Assembly: GCF_018274385.1 (NCBI RefSeq)
Contig: NZ_JAAFYZ010000002.1
Span: 1 to 64,000, forward strand
Direction: 5' to 3'
From: Catenulispora pinistramenti
GTDB taxonomy: Bacteria; Actinomycetota; Actinomycetes; Streptomycetales; Catenulisporaceae
Length of the DNA stretch: 64,000 nucleotides
The notes below the pieces were generated by a model. That model saw only the letters and a program-made list of their open reading frames with translations. It was not told the origin of the DNA and searched no databases. Both the position numbers and the translations under genes were made by a program. Below are positions 53,827-62,070 of this stretch, one piece after another (within the stretch, counting starts at the first letter, position 1; each line of letters begins with the position of its first letter).

Positions 53827-54237
53827 ATGAGCACTGACACAGCGCGCACCGACGCGCCCATCACACGCCCTGAAGCAACAGACCACCTGTTGGCGATCCC
53901 CGACCTGCCAACAGTGACCTGCGAGGCCTTCCCCCCACCGCGCGACCTGGAGCAGTTTCGAGCCGCCTCGGCCGCCGCAGAAGGCGACCCGGTCGAGGAG
54001 ATCGACGCCTGCCTGGTCCGGAGCGACATGACCATCTGGTTTCCCGACCCGACACCGGGCCGTTGGCGGCCGGTGAGGAAGGGCAACGTCGCCGGGCCCA
54101 AGACGGTGATCGAGTTCGCCGTCCCGCCTCCGTATTCGTCCTCTTGGACACTCGCCTCCGACCGGCCTGTCTGCCGACGGATCACCTCCCAGGAGACCCG
54201 TCTATCATCGCCCGACGCCGAGTCCAGCCACGTCTGA
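53827..54237 (+). CDS. Unknown protein, first gene of the RiPP operon
   Basis: 136 residues from ATG 53827 (GAGGCGACC upstream). No recognised domain. Visible features: an acidic N-terminal half (TCEAFPPPRDLEQFRAASA, DPVEEIDACLVRSDMTIWFP), a WRPVRKGN segment, and a Ser-rich end. No signal peptide or membrane helix. It directly follows the GntR operator and precedes the radical SAM gene by 19 bp, so it belongs to that operon; it could help peptide recognition, but nothing in the sequence proves it. Confidence 0.6.
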   Translation: MSTDTARTDAPITRPEATDHLLAIPDLPTVTCEAFPPPRDLEQFRAASAAAEGDPVEEIDACLVRSDMTIWFPDPTPGRWRPVRKGNVAGPKTVIEFAVPPPYSSSWTLASDRPVCRRITSQETRLSSPDAESSHV

Positions 54238-54256
54238 GCTGGGAGGAGAACGCGTC

Positions 54257-55426
54257 ATGAGCATCGCCCCCACGGCCGAACTCGCTACTGCCGCCGTCTT
54301 CGCTCGCTGGATCGCTCCGCGACCGTCGTTGGTGGTCATGCAGCCGGACACCTTCTGCAACATGGACTGCGCCGCCTACTGCTACCTGCCGCAGCGCAAG
54401 AGGCGGAACCGGATGCCGGTCGCAGTCGCGCAAGCAGTCGCGGCGTCCCTGACCAGCCTTGGCCCGGACGAGTTTGGTCAGCGGCAGATTGTCGAGGTCT
54501 GCTGGCACGGCGGGGAGCCCCTGGCAGTCGGCGTTGAGGCGATGACCGAGTTGCTGGCCCCGTTCGAGCCGCTGCGGGCCGCCGGGCTGATCCACCACTC
54601 CGTCCAGACCAACGCCACGCTGATCAACGACGACTGGTGCGACCTGTTCCAGCACTACAGCTTCAGCGTCGGGGTCAGCATCGACGGCCCGGCCGACCTG
54701 AACGCCCGCCGGACCGACCGGGCCGGACGGCCCGCGCACGACCGGATCATGGGCGGGATCGGCAGGCTGCGCCAGCGCGGCATCGAGTTCTCGGTGATCG
54801 CCGTGGTCGGCACCGACGGCATCGGCCGAGCTGAGGACCTGCTGGACTTTCTGGCAGGCCTGGGCGCGACCCAGATCGGCTTCAACATCGAGGAGTTCGA
54901 GGGCAGCAACGCCGGCGACCAGCCCAGGCCGGCCGAAGCCCGCGGATTCTGGACCGCGGCGATCGCCTGGTCCACCGCACACCCGGGCGTCAGAATCCGG
55001 GAGCTGGACCGGCTGGGCGGCTACTTGGGCACGATCCGGGCCGGAGAGCGCGCGGTCTGGGAGGCTCACAGCTTCGACCCGCTGCCCACCATCGCCTTCA
55101 ACGGCGACGTCATCCTGCTCTCCCCAGAACTGGCCGGGATCCGTGACGAGCACTACGGCGACTTCGTCGCCGGCAACGTCCTGGAGCAGGACCTCGGGTC
55201 GATCGTGGCCCGCGCCTGGCAGCTGCCCTACGTCACCGAGTTCATCGACGGCTTGGCGGCCTGCCGTGCCACCTGCGGCTTCTTCGACTTCTGTCGCGGC
55301 GCGACAGCCGGGAACCGCTACTTCGAGAACGGCACCTTCGCCTCCACCGAAACCAACTACTGCCGGGTCTCCCGACAAGAGCTCGTCAACGCCCTCATCG
55401 ACACAACCCGCAAGGAGGAACCGTGA
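54257..55426 (+). CDS. Radical SAM/SPASM peptide maturase
   Basis: 389 residues from ATG 54257 (GGGAGGAG upstream). The cluster motif is FCNMDCAAYCYLP (C34, C38, C42): C-x3-C-x3-C, one residue longer than the normal C-x3-C-x2-C. Then come EVCWHGGEPL, HHSVQTNATLINDDW, SVGVSIDGPADLNARR and IGFNIEEFEG, all typical of the GrrM/FxsB/XyeB-like maturases. The C-terminal SPASM-like region has CRATCGFFDFC and a final NYC. Family members form three-residue cyclophane crosslinks between an aromatic ring and the beta carbon two residues on. Its stop overlaps the precursor start (GTGA). Confidence 0.85.
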   Translation: MSIAPTAELATAAVFARWIAPRPSLVVMQPDTFCNMDCAAYCYLPQRKRRNRMPVAVAQAVAASLTSLGPDEFGQRQIVEVCWHGGEPLAVGVEAMTELLAPFEPLRAAGLIHHSVQTNATLINDDWCDLFQHYSFSVGVSIDGPADLNARRTDRAGRPAHDRIMGGIGRLRQRGIEFSVIAVVGTDGIGRAEDLLDFLAGLGATQIGFNIEEFEGSNAGDQPRPAEARGFWTAAIAWSTAHPGVRIRELDRLGGYLGTIRAGERAVWEAHSFDPLPTIAFNGDVILLSPELAGIRDEHYGDFVAGNVLEQDLGSIVARAWQLPYVTEFIDGLAACRATCGFFDFCRGATAGNRYFENGTFASTETNYCRVSRQELVNALIDTTRKEEP

Positions 55427-55590
55427 ACCCACTGGCAACACTCATCGAATCCGAACACCCCGCCGTCCTGGCCCTGGCCGACGCCACGGCCCCGACAGCA
55501 GGCAAGTGGGACAACCGCGCCAGCTGGGACAACAACACTCCCGCCTTCGACAACCGCCCCACCTGGGATAACTGGGACAAGAAGAAGTGA
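55423..55590 (+). CDS. RiPP precursor peptide with WDN/FDN repeats
   Basis: 55 residues from GTG 55423, overlapping the maturase stop; its ribosome site AAGGAGG lies in the end of the maturase gene. Residues 1-27 look like a leader (PLATLIESEHPAVLALADAT). The C-terminal core has W29-D30-N31, W35-D36-N37, F42-D43-N44 and W48-D49-N50, then W51-D52 and a K-K-K end. Aromatic-x-Asn triplets are the substrate pattern of three-residue cyclophane (triceptide) formation, so up to four rings are expected. No protease or exporter is seen nearby. Confidence 0.8.
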   Translation: MNPLATLIESEHPAVLALADATAPTAGKWDNRASWDNNTPAFDNRPTWDNWDKKK

Positions 55591-55672
55591 CCCATGATCT
55601 GCGCGGCTCGGTCCGCCAGGCCGGGCCGCGCGTTACGCGGGACGGTCAGCGCCGACACCTAGGGTGAGGAAC

Positions 55673-56344
55673 ATGCAGCAGCTTGAGATCCGGGCCACCC
55701 GCGCGGCCCTGCCGAACCTGGACGACGCCGGCCTGGAGGACGTCGACACCCTGGTCAACCGGCTCGGCGCTTTGACCGAGTTTCGCCTGGCCGACGCCGA
55801 GGTGCGGTCTCTGGAAGTCTCCGACCAGCGCTTAACCACCGGCCGCGTCGAGGGTCTGCGGGTCGAACGGGCCAAGCTGCACGAGGTTCGCATGGACTCA
55901 GTCGAGTTCACCGGCTGCGACCTGTCGGGAGCCGCCTTCACCGGCGGACGATGGTCACGCGTCCGCTTCGCCAACTGCAAGATCCTCTCCGGGCAGTTCG
56001 ACGGCCTCGCCTTCGAAGACGTCATCTTCGACCGCTGCAAACTGGACTACGCGGTCTTCGGCAACGTCACCGCGAAAGGCCCGGTCATCTTCCGGGACTG
56101 CTCGCTGGAGGAGGCCGAGTTCTCCGGCTGCGACCTGTCAAAGGCTGCGTTCGACGACTGCCGCATGGACCTGACCACCTTCGAACGCACCACAGCCCGG
56201 GGCCTGGACCTGCGCGGCAACGACCTGTCCGGCATCCGCGGCATCGCCTCACTCAAGCACGCCGTCATCGAACCGGCCCAGACCATGCAACTGGGCCGCG
56301 CCCTGGTCGGCGACCTGGAGCTGAGCCTGCCCGACGACGACTGA
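55673..56344 (+). CDS. Pentapeptide-repeat protein, possible self-resistance
   Basis: 223 residues from ATG 55673 (an in-frame GTG at 55664 is possible). About residues 85-195 form a right-handed quadrilateral helix: repeating A(D/N)LxX-type units such as FTGCDLSGAAFTGGRWSRVR, FDRCKLDYAVFG and FSGCDLSKAAFDDCRMDLTT, with Phe or Leu at the centre of each turn. Pentapeptide-repeat proteins in peptide-antibiotic loci (for example McbG, AlbG) often protect DNA gyrase. Position after the precursor suggests that role here; it is inference. Confidence 0.75.
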   Translation: MQQLEIRATRAALPNLDDAGLEDVDTLVNRLGALTEFRLADAEVRSLEVSDQRLTTGRVEGLRVERAKLHEVRMDSVEFTGCDLSGAAFTGGRWSRVRFANCKILSGQFDGLAFEDVIFDRCKLDYAVFGNVTAKGPVIFRDCSLEEAEFSGCDLSKAAFDDCRMDLTTFERTTARGLDLRGNDLSGIRGIASLKHAVIEPAQTMQLGRALVGDLELSLPDDD

Positions 56345-56368
56345 CACCCCACGAGGGGGAAGATCACT

Positions 56369-57106
56369 TTGAGTGTCCGCATCGCTTTCACCGACCCGCA
56401 CGCTCTGATCGAACGCTGCGACACCACCGAAGTCCGCATCGCGGCCGGGCTGGACGATGTCGAGGACAGCGCCGTCATCCCCACCGACGACTGGCGTCCG
56501 CTCACTCCGGTACAGGCCCAACGCCTCCGCGCCACCGCTAGCGACAACCCGAGCACCGTGACCGAGATCGTCAGCGTCCTGGCCGACTGGTCGGTCGCCG
56601 CCCCCGGCCGGCCACTGATTGAGCACGTCGCTGGCTTCGACCCCTTCGCCGGCCGCTACGGCGCCGACTTCCTGGCTGCGGTCGACGAGCAACCCGGCCA
56701 GCCCACGACCACCATCGACCCAGGTGTCGGCCTGCGCCTCGGCATCCACCTGGACAACCACGACAAGCTGCCACTGGCCGAGCGCACCGCCAGCAGGCGC
56801 CGCGTCGGCCTCAATCTCGGCCCCGGACACCGCTACCTGCTGCTCGGAACCACCGATGTCCTCGACATCTGCGCCGCCAACGGCGCCGACCGGCGGTACT
56901 ACCCACATACCAACGACATCCGCCGCCACGTCGCCGCCGGAGGGCTACTGCGCCTGTTGCGCATCCGCCTGGATCCCGGGGACGCGTACATCACGCCCAC
57001 AGAGCTCGTTCCACACGACGGCTCCACCCTGATCGCGAAGGACCCCTCTCGCATCGCTTTCTGGCTCGGGCACTGGCCGACAGGGACATTAGAGTCCCTG
57101 ATCTGA
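56369..57106 (+). CDS. Possible Fe(II)/2-oxoglutarate-type oxygenase of the RiPP locus
   Basis: 245 residues from TTG 56369 (GAGGGGGA 8 nt upstream), 24 bp after the pentapeptide-repeat gene. A beta-rich middle part has RLGIHLDNHDKLPLAE (an HxD pair), LNLGPGHRYLLLG, a YYPHTNDIRRHV segment and LRIRLDPGDAYITPTE, then SRIAFWLGHW. Two His and an Asp in this arrangement with a jelly-roll-like pattern suggest a cupin-type oxygenase, maybe hydroxylating the peptide. The family is not certain; an unknown beta-barrel protein is the alternative. Confidence 0.5.
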   Translation: MSVRIAFTDPHALIERCDTTEVRIAAGLDDVEDSAVIPTDDWRPLTPVQAQRLRATASDNPSTVTEIVSVLADWSVAAPGRPLIEHVAGFDPFAGRYGADFLAAVDEQPGQPTTTIDPGVGLRLGIHLDNHDKLPLAERTASRRRVGLNLGPGHRYLLLGTTDVLDICAANGADRRYYPHTNDIRRHVAAGGLLRLLRIRLDPGDAYITPTELVPHDGSTLIAKDPSRIAFWLGHWPTGTLESLI

Positions 57107-57519
57107 TCGCCAGAGACTGCAACTGCGACACCCAGGCGCTCTCCTTGACACTGCGGCTTCCTCAGCTGACCAGAGCCGCCGTGCCCGCCATGAACATGCG
57201 CTCCACCGGACGAACTTGCGGCCCTCGCGCGCCGCCTTGTCCACCGCCCACCAGGCGATCAGCCATCCCAGCTTGACATGCGGCCACGTCGGATCTGTGC
57301 AGGTCGTGAAGGGGTACAGGCAGTCCTGCGCCGCCTCGTCACGCCTGCACGCCATCCAGGAACAGCCCGAGCGCACATTCGAACACAGCTGCCAAACGAC
57401 GCGGCCGACCTGTCGGGAGGCGTCCGCGATCGACCGGAGTGCGGCCGTCTGCCGCGAGCGCTGTCAGCGCCGACCCGTGTCCAGCGCCCGGACCGCCTGG
57501 CGCCGAAGCCCGGCAGCCT
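57107..57519. other. Gap with a possible acetyltransferase scrap
   Basis: No intact gene. On the minus strand near 57,200-57,300 a stretch reads WPHVKLGWLIAWWAVDKAAR then EGRKFVRW, like the C-terminal part of some GNAT-type proteins, but it continues into random-looking sequence. It is probably a decayed gene end. Confidence 0.3.
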
Positions 57520-58269
57520 TCAGATGCTCTGCCGGCGCATCGCACTAGCGAGCACGACGAACACCTGGAAGTTCGGGATCGCCGCTGCTGGCTGGTCGAA
57601 CAGGGAGAAGAACTTCCCCTGCTTCTTAATCACCACAGACCCGTTCTTCACTTGCAGCTCGCTGAGGTCCTGCCACGGCACCATCCCTTTCCCGGTATCG
57701 ACGCCGGCCATCGAGATCGAGGCCTTACCGAAGGACAGGGTTCCGCCCGCCTCAAGCGCACGCATCGCCGCGGGCAGCTGCACCTGGGCGACCCGCTCAC
57801 ACGCGATCTGTCCGGCATCCGCGTACTGCTGCTCGTCATGGGAGTTGAACAAGTTGCCCGACTTCTCCTTATTGAACTTCGTCGGGTCGTGGAAGACTCC
57901 TTCTCCCACGCGAAGTTCGACTCCGCCCGGCTTGATGAACCGGTACTGGTACCTAGTCCCGTCGTACCTGTAGTGCCGCTCAGGCCTCTGCCTGTGGTAC
58001 CTGATCTCCCGCAACTGGTAGGTGGTCTCGATCTGGTCCCACCGGAAGACCTCCGGCGCCGTCCCGTCTGCGGCGCTGTGCCGGATCAGCCCGTTCCGGA
58101 ACAGGCAGAGCCGATTCCCGACATCTTTCACCCCGCCGCCCTTGAGCAGGGTGGACAGTTTGATCTTGATTGGTATCTCAGCGAAGGCCTGCTCAAGCTC
58201 GCCTAATCCGTGGCGCTGGGCGGCCTCACGGGCCTCGGCGGAGATGTCTGTCACTGAGACGATCTTCAT
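57520..58269 (-). CDS. DUF6585-like protein
   Basis: 249 residues from ATG 58269 (MKIVSVTDISAEAREAAQRH). Mostly beta strands: RLCLFRNGLIRHSAADG, VFRWDQIETTYQ, then TLSFGKASISMAGVDTG, KGMVPWQDLSELQVKNGSVV and a short C-terminal hydrophobic stretch. The two halves look like paired PH-like domains, as in DUF6585 proteins of actinomycetes. No enzyme motif and no signal peptide. Alone on this strand; role unknown. Confidence 0.65.
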   Translation of the reverse strand: MKIVSVTDISAEAREAAQRHGLGELEQAFAEIPIKIKLSTLLKGGGVKDVGNRLCLFRNGLIRHSAADGTAPEVFRWDQIETTYQLREIRYHRQRPERHYRYDGTRYQYRFIKPGGVELRVGEGVFHDPTKFNKEKSGNLFNSHDEQQYADAGQIACERVAQVQLPAAMRALEAGGTLSFGKASISMAGVDTGKGMVPWQDLSELQVKNGSVVIKKQGKFFSLFDQPAAAIPNFQVFVVLASAMRRQSI

Positions 58270-58355
58270 GGGCCCCGAGTCTAGAATTATCGCTCCAGGA
58301 CCGGTCCTCACCCCGCCCACGCGAACTGCGGGAGCGCTGAAACGGCAAGAAGGAC

Positions 58356-58931
58356 CTAGGCTGCGTCAGCACTCGTGATCGATGCAGCCTCTGCATGCAC
58401 TACGCCGGGTAGGCGCTCTATCCAGGGCCGCTTGGCCTGCTCCTGTCCTGGGCGGACGACAAAGCCGAGCGATGCGTAGTACTCGGCGGCCAGCCGTCGG
58501 TTGGCGGCGTTCAGCAGCAACGTGGTCCCGGTCGCGTCCGCTGCGGCCAAGACCGCGGTGATGACATCGAGCCCGCGTCCACGGCCGGTCGGCCAGGCCC
58601 AGAAGCTCGTGATCTTCCAGGCGGGCTCATCGCCGGCCGTCACGATGCGGAGGTCGAGCCCTGCGTGCCGATCGGCGTGAAGGACCGCGGCGACCTTAGA
58701 CGAGCGTTCTTCCCACAGCAGCGCTCCGTAGCCGCCCAGCAGGCACGACACGAAGAGGAACACCCTCCAGCTAATCTCGCCCTGTTCCGGGAAACGGATC
58801 GGCGTCACGAGCATGTTCACCCACCGACGCAGTCGGACTCGGAGGCCACATGACCCGAGGCGAAGCACATCCGTGGCGGCAAGCTCCTGCAAGAACCCGT
58901 CGCCAGGATCGACACGGTATTTCGCGTTCAT
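58356..58931 (-). CDS. GNAT-like protein with a membrane segment
   Basis: 191 residues from ATG 58931 (MNAKYRVDPGDGFLQELAAT). After about 50 residues there is one hydrophobic segment (ISWRVFLFVSCLLGGYGALL), then a GNAT-like half: LRIVTAGDEPAWKITSFWAW, a PTGRGRGLDVITAVLAAA loop and TLLLNAANRRLAAEYYASLG. The last block fits the C-terminal GNAT beta-bulge with the N-x-x-a-x-x-x-Y pattern. Substrate unknown. Confidence 0.6.
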   Translation of the reverse strand: MNAKYRVDPGDGFLQELAATDVLRLGSCGLRVRLRRWVNMLVTPIRFPEQGEISWRVFLFVSCLLGGYGALLWEERSSKVAAVLHADRHAGLDLRIVTAGDEPAWKITSFWAWPTGRGRGLDVITAVLAAADATGTTLLLNAANRRLAAEYYASLGFVVRPGQEQAKRPWIERLPGVVHAEAASITSADAA

Positions 58932-59188
58932 CACCTTTGAAAGGCTAGAGCGCGGGGAGCCGCAGATCGGGCTACCGCGCCGTATGCGACTACGTGCGGG
59001 GCGGCTCGCGAGCTGTACACCGAGTCTCCATGGGCAACTCTCCACCGTCGCGCCTAGAGAGCTCTGAGATCAACAGCTTGTCACTCTCCGGCCGGTAGTT
59101 ATCCACAGATAGCTCGTCGAGCTGGGATCGCGGCCACCTCGATGTGCGCGGATGAGAGCACCTGTCCGAACGACGAAAGGTGCGCTCC

Positions 59189-59722
59189 GTGCCCAGCATT
59201 CGCAAAACCAAAGCGGTTCCGCAGCTCTCAGCCAGTGAGCGTGCGCTGTTGGTCGCGCTCGTCCAACGTCCCAGGGTCAGCGCGGCCGGCCTGGCCGGGG
59301 CAACGCAGCTGTCGCTGGCCACGACGCGACAGGCGCTGCGCCGACTCGAATCGCTTGGCGCGGTCGTCTGTGTCAGTGGGACCAGCCTCGATGGACGTTC
59401 TGTTCGTTCTCTCTGGTTTGCGTCAGCGACCGTTCTCGATCTGCTGGCACGCTCTGGTGCGCTGCCTATGGCCCGGGCGCTCCTCGCGCCCTGTGCACGC
59501 GACAAGGTTCTGACTGCTCTCGCGCTCCGGCCGAAGCTGCCGATCGGAGATATTGCGTGGGCTACCGCTCTATCCCGCACGAGTGTCACACAGATGCTGG
59601 GCGCTCTGGAGAAGCAAGGGTTGGCCCATCGAGTGGAGAGGAGAGGCCCGGGCGGGGACAGGGTCGCCGATGGCTGGATGCTGACGCTGGACGCCGTCGC
59701 CATCCCGCTCTTCAAGCTCTGA
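59189..59722 (+). CDS. Regulator with two MarR-like winged helices
   Basis: 177 residues from GTG 59189 (AAAGG 8 nt upstream; an in-frame GTG at 59180 is possible). Two winged-helix units are visible: LVALVQRPRVSAAGLAGATQ with LATTRQALRRLESLGAVV, and VLTALALRPKLPIGDIAWAT with TSVTQMLGALEKQGLAHRVE. Tandem HTH proteins of this kind act as DNA-binding switches. It faces away from the GNAT-like gene, and a single DnaA-box-like TTATCCACA lies at 59099-59107 upstream. Confidence 0.7.
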   Translation: MPSIRKTKAVPQLSASERALLVALVQRPRVSAAGLAGATQLSLATTRQALRRLESLGAVVCVSGTSLDGRSVRSLWFASATVLDLLARSGALPMARALLAPCARDKVLTALALRPKLPIGDIAWATALSRTSVTQMLGALEKQGLAHRVERRGPGGDRVADGWMLTLDAVAIPLFKL

Positions 59723-59785
59723 CGCAACGATGCTCCCCCAAGGCGAACAGCGAATCCCGCCAATTCCGATCGCTGGCCGCTACGT

Positions 59786-59815
59786 CCCACCGGCACGCAT
59801 TCGCGTGCCGGTGGG
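59786..59815. terminator. Strong bidirectional hairpin terminator
   Basis: CCCACCGGCACGC (59786-59798), loop ATTC, GCGTGCCGGTGGG (59803-59815): a perfect 13-bp stem between the convergent regulator gene and the DUF2637 gene. Confidence 0.85.
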
Positions 59816-59898
59816 CTCGCAGATGGTCAAAGGCGCGGCCCCACAGCGGCACCGTCAGCGCGGCCGGCACTGCCGCGAATCGACGTGGTCACGGCTGA

Positions 59899-60750
59899 TC
59901 ACTGCGGTTCTGGGGATTCGTCGCTGGTCGCTGCCTGCTCATCGGGCGGGTGGCGGGACTCGACGAGGGCCCGGATCCGCTTGGCAGTGGACAGTGAGAC
60001 TCCGTTGCCGAGGATCAGCGCGGGGTCCGGCTGGTCGTCCAGGCCCGCGTCATCGTCGGTCTGGACGGTCAGTCTTTGAGCCAGGGCTTGGTGGAAGGCC
60101 TTTTCCTTCGGGCGTCGGCCGTGCAGTTCCAGCAGTTCCTGGTAGACCGGAGCGCCGATCTTGAGCCATGCCTCTTCACGCGCGGTCAGGACGTCCTGCT
60201 CACCGGCCGCGTCGTCCATAGAAGCGTCCGGTTCCTGGACAGGTTCGGCTGCATCAGTCGGCGTCCGGCGTTGCCGGTGGGCAGTAACGGCGACCAACAG
60301 GTGAAGTTCGCGGTCCGCGACCAGCTGCGGCAGCGAAGCGACGGCCACCAGGACCAGGTCACGAATGATCACGGGAAGCAGGAAGCCGGCCAGCGCCAGG
60401 ACGTGGTCCAGGACGTTGCAGCAGACGGTCAGCGCGAGGGCGGAGCGCGCGGTGCGTTTCGCCTGTTCGCGTGCGGGGTGGCCGCCCGGGAGTCGATAGG
60501 CGGCGTAGAGGGTCGAGGCCGCGAACGCGTCCACGGCGATTGGGAAGAGCTCAGCCAGCTGGTGCAGGCCAGCTTTGCGGCCGAGATCGGTCAGGACGTC
60601 GAAGCTGATCACGGCGATCGCGATCAACGACACGGTCCCGCCGAGTCGCAGAGCGATCACGACCGAGCGCGGCGTCTCGGCCGGTTCCGATTCGGTCGGT
60701 AAGGATGCCGGTACTGCTGTAAGACGTGTAAGGAGAACGAGAGGGTTCAC
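59899..60750 (-). CDS. DUF2637-domain membrane protein (mobile-element type)
   Basis: 283 residues from GTG 60750 (GGAGGAACCC upstream). Four membrane helices occupy about residues 25-150 (RLGGTVSLIAIAVISFDVLT, ELFPIAVDAFAASTLYAAYR, a LTVCCNVLDHVLALAGFLLP helix), followed by a Glu/Asp-rich region and a C-terminal helix-turn-helix-like part (GNGVSLSTAKRIRALVESRH). This is the layout of DUF2637 proteins, often found in actinomycete integrative elements and plasmids near transfer genes. It is the last gene of a minus-strand series. Confidence 0.75.
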   Translation of the reverse strand: MNPLVLLTRLTAVPASLPTESEPAETPRSVVIALRLGGTVSLIAIAVISFDVLTDLGRKAGLHQLAELFPIAVDAFAASTLYAAYRLPGGHPAREQAKRTARSALALTVCCNVLDHVLALAGFLLPVIIRDLVLVAVASLPQLVADRELHLLVAVTAHRQRRTPTDAAEPVQEPDASMDDAAGEQDVLTAREEAWLKIGAPVYQELLELHGRRPKEKAFHQALAQRLTVQTDDDAGLDDQPDPALILGNGVSLSTAKRIRALVESRHPPDEQAATSDESPEPQ

Positions 60751-60839
60751 GGGTTCCTCCGGCCATTGGTCGTTCTGGACGGTCAGGCGGTTGGGGTCGG
60801 TGGGCCCGACCGGTCTGGTCGGGCCCACTGAGGGTGCCG

Positions 60840-61151
60840 CTATGCCTTCATCCGTTCGGCCAGTGCGGTGAGGAAGTCCCCGATGACGCTGCCCGCGAAC
60901 AGCGCGTCCTGCCACGACAGCGCCGTTGGCACGTTCATGAGCAGGGTGCCGCCTCCCGGCAGGGTGAAGTTCAGACAGCTCTCCGGCACGACGCGGACAG
61001 GTGGTCCGGCGGTCGTGAGGAGCGCCTGCGGAACGGTGCCAGGACCCGGAACCTTGTCGGCGGCTGGCTGCTGGCGGACCTCTTCGCGGGTCGGCATCGT
61101 GTGTACCGCGCCGAACGCCGTCCGCTTCGCCGCTCTCTGCTCAGCGTTCAT
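60840..61151 (-). CDS. Hypothetical protein
   Basis: 103 residues from ATG 61151, overlapping the end of the upstream gene by 11 bp. Basic N-terminus (MNAEQRAAKRTAFGAVHTMP), then VRVVPESCLNFTLPGGGTLL and a hydrophobic helix-like end (LFAGSVIGDFLTALAERMKA). No family recognised. Tight packing suggests one operon running from about 63,442 to 59,899. Confidence 0.55.
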   Translation of the reverse strand: MNAEQRAAKRTAFGAVHTMPTREEVRQQPAADKVPGPGTVPQALLTTAGPPVRVVPESCLNFTLPGGGTLLMNVPTALSWQDALFAGSVIGDFLTALAERMKA

Positions 61152-61419
61152 CGTGACCCTCCTCCGCGTGAGCTGCACTGCTCACTTCGCACATGCGGTG
61201 GTTCAAGAACAGGAACGCGCACGCGATCTCCGCGCGGTCGTCCTTCGGAACTCCCGCGTCAGCCAGCGCCGCCAATAGGCGCGTATTTGCGGTGGTGAGC
61301 GCGTCCTGTGTTGCGCGGAAGCGTGCGGCAGCGCCACACAGCGCGGCCGCAGCTCGCACCACGTCGGGCTCGCCGTCGAGGTACTTCAGCAGGGCGAGAT
61401 CAGTCGAGTCCGGGCCCAT
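61141..61419 (-). CDS. Hypothetical helical protein
   Basis: 92 residues from ATG 61419, which shares one base with the stop of the gene upstream (TGATG), so translation is coupled. All-helical composition: LALLKYLDGEPDVVRAAAAL, RATQDALTTANTRLLAALAD, RAEIACAFLFLNHRMCEVS. No domain recognised. Confidence 0.55.
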   Translation of the reverse strand: MGPDSTDLALLKYLDGEPDVVRAAAALCGAAARFRATQDALTTANTRLLAALADAGVPKDDRAEIACAFLFLNHRMCEVSSAAHAEEGHDER

Positions 61420-62009
61420 CAGGCGACGTCCTTTCCGTTGTCGCGCTGGCCGCTGGCGACGGCTTCGGCCAAGCTGACGACGACCGCGACGGGGGTGGTC
61501 GGCGCGATCGAGACCCGCGCATCGGGGCCGGTGAGTACGGCCGACCGGGCGCGGTATCCGGACTGAACTGACACGGTGAGCCGGTAGGTCCCGTCTGGGG
61601 TCGTCCACTGCGTAGTCGTTCCGAAGAGCGCACGAAGACAGCTAGTAGCGCGCTTCCAACCGACATCGCGCAGGCGTCGGTGCAGGCGTCGCCGCGACCA
61701 GGCCACAGGTTCGTCGTCGGAAGCAGTCTCGGCGACCCGCGCCATCGCCAGGATCATTTCGGCCGACGCGAAACGTGCGCGGACCTGCCAGTTCGGCACG
61801 ATACGGCCGGAGTAGGGCGCTGTGCTGGACGCTAGGTGCGCGCCTGTGCCGAACAGGTCGTTGATCATCACGAGACGGCCCCGCATCTGAGGGCCGACAA
61901 GGATCCACTTCGAGCTGGGGTGGCCTGGGCGGGCCATTTCACGGGCCTGCCAGCGATCGGCCATCAAGGATTCGCTGATGCGCCGCTGTACATCCGGGTT
62001 GAGTTCCAT
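61419..62009 (-). CDS. Hypothetical protein
   Basis: 196 residues from ATG 62009 (MELNPDVQRRISESLMADRW). Mixed alpha/beta, with SKWILVGPQMRGRLVMINDL, an ARFASAEMILAMARVAETA helix, RRLHRRLRDVGWKRATSCLR and a beta C-terminus (TYRLTVSVQSGYRARSAVLT). It has no signal peptide or known motif. Coupled to the next gene by TGATG. Confidence 0.55.
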   Translation of the reverse strand: MELNPDVQRRISESLMADRWQAREMARPGHPSSKWILVGPQMRGRLVMINDLFGTGAHLASSTAPYSGRIVPNWQVRARFASAEMILAMARVAETASDDEPVAWSRRRLHRRLRDVGWKRATSCLRALFGTTTQWTTPDGTYRLTVSVQSGYRARSAVLTGPDARVSIAPTTPVAVVVSLAEAVASGQRDNGKDVA

Positions 62010-62070
62010 TTCAGGGTGGCTCCCATACGTTCAGGGGCCGCCGAGCGCTCCTGCGCCCGGCGGCAGGAGG

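Noticed and set aside
53778..54185. Minus-strand frame opposite the first RiPP gene
   Set aside because: No ribosome site or motif; the plus-strand gene fits the operator, spacing and operon direction.
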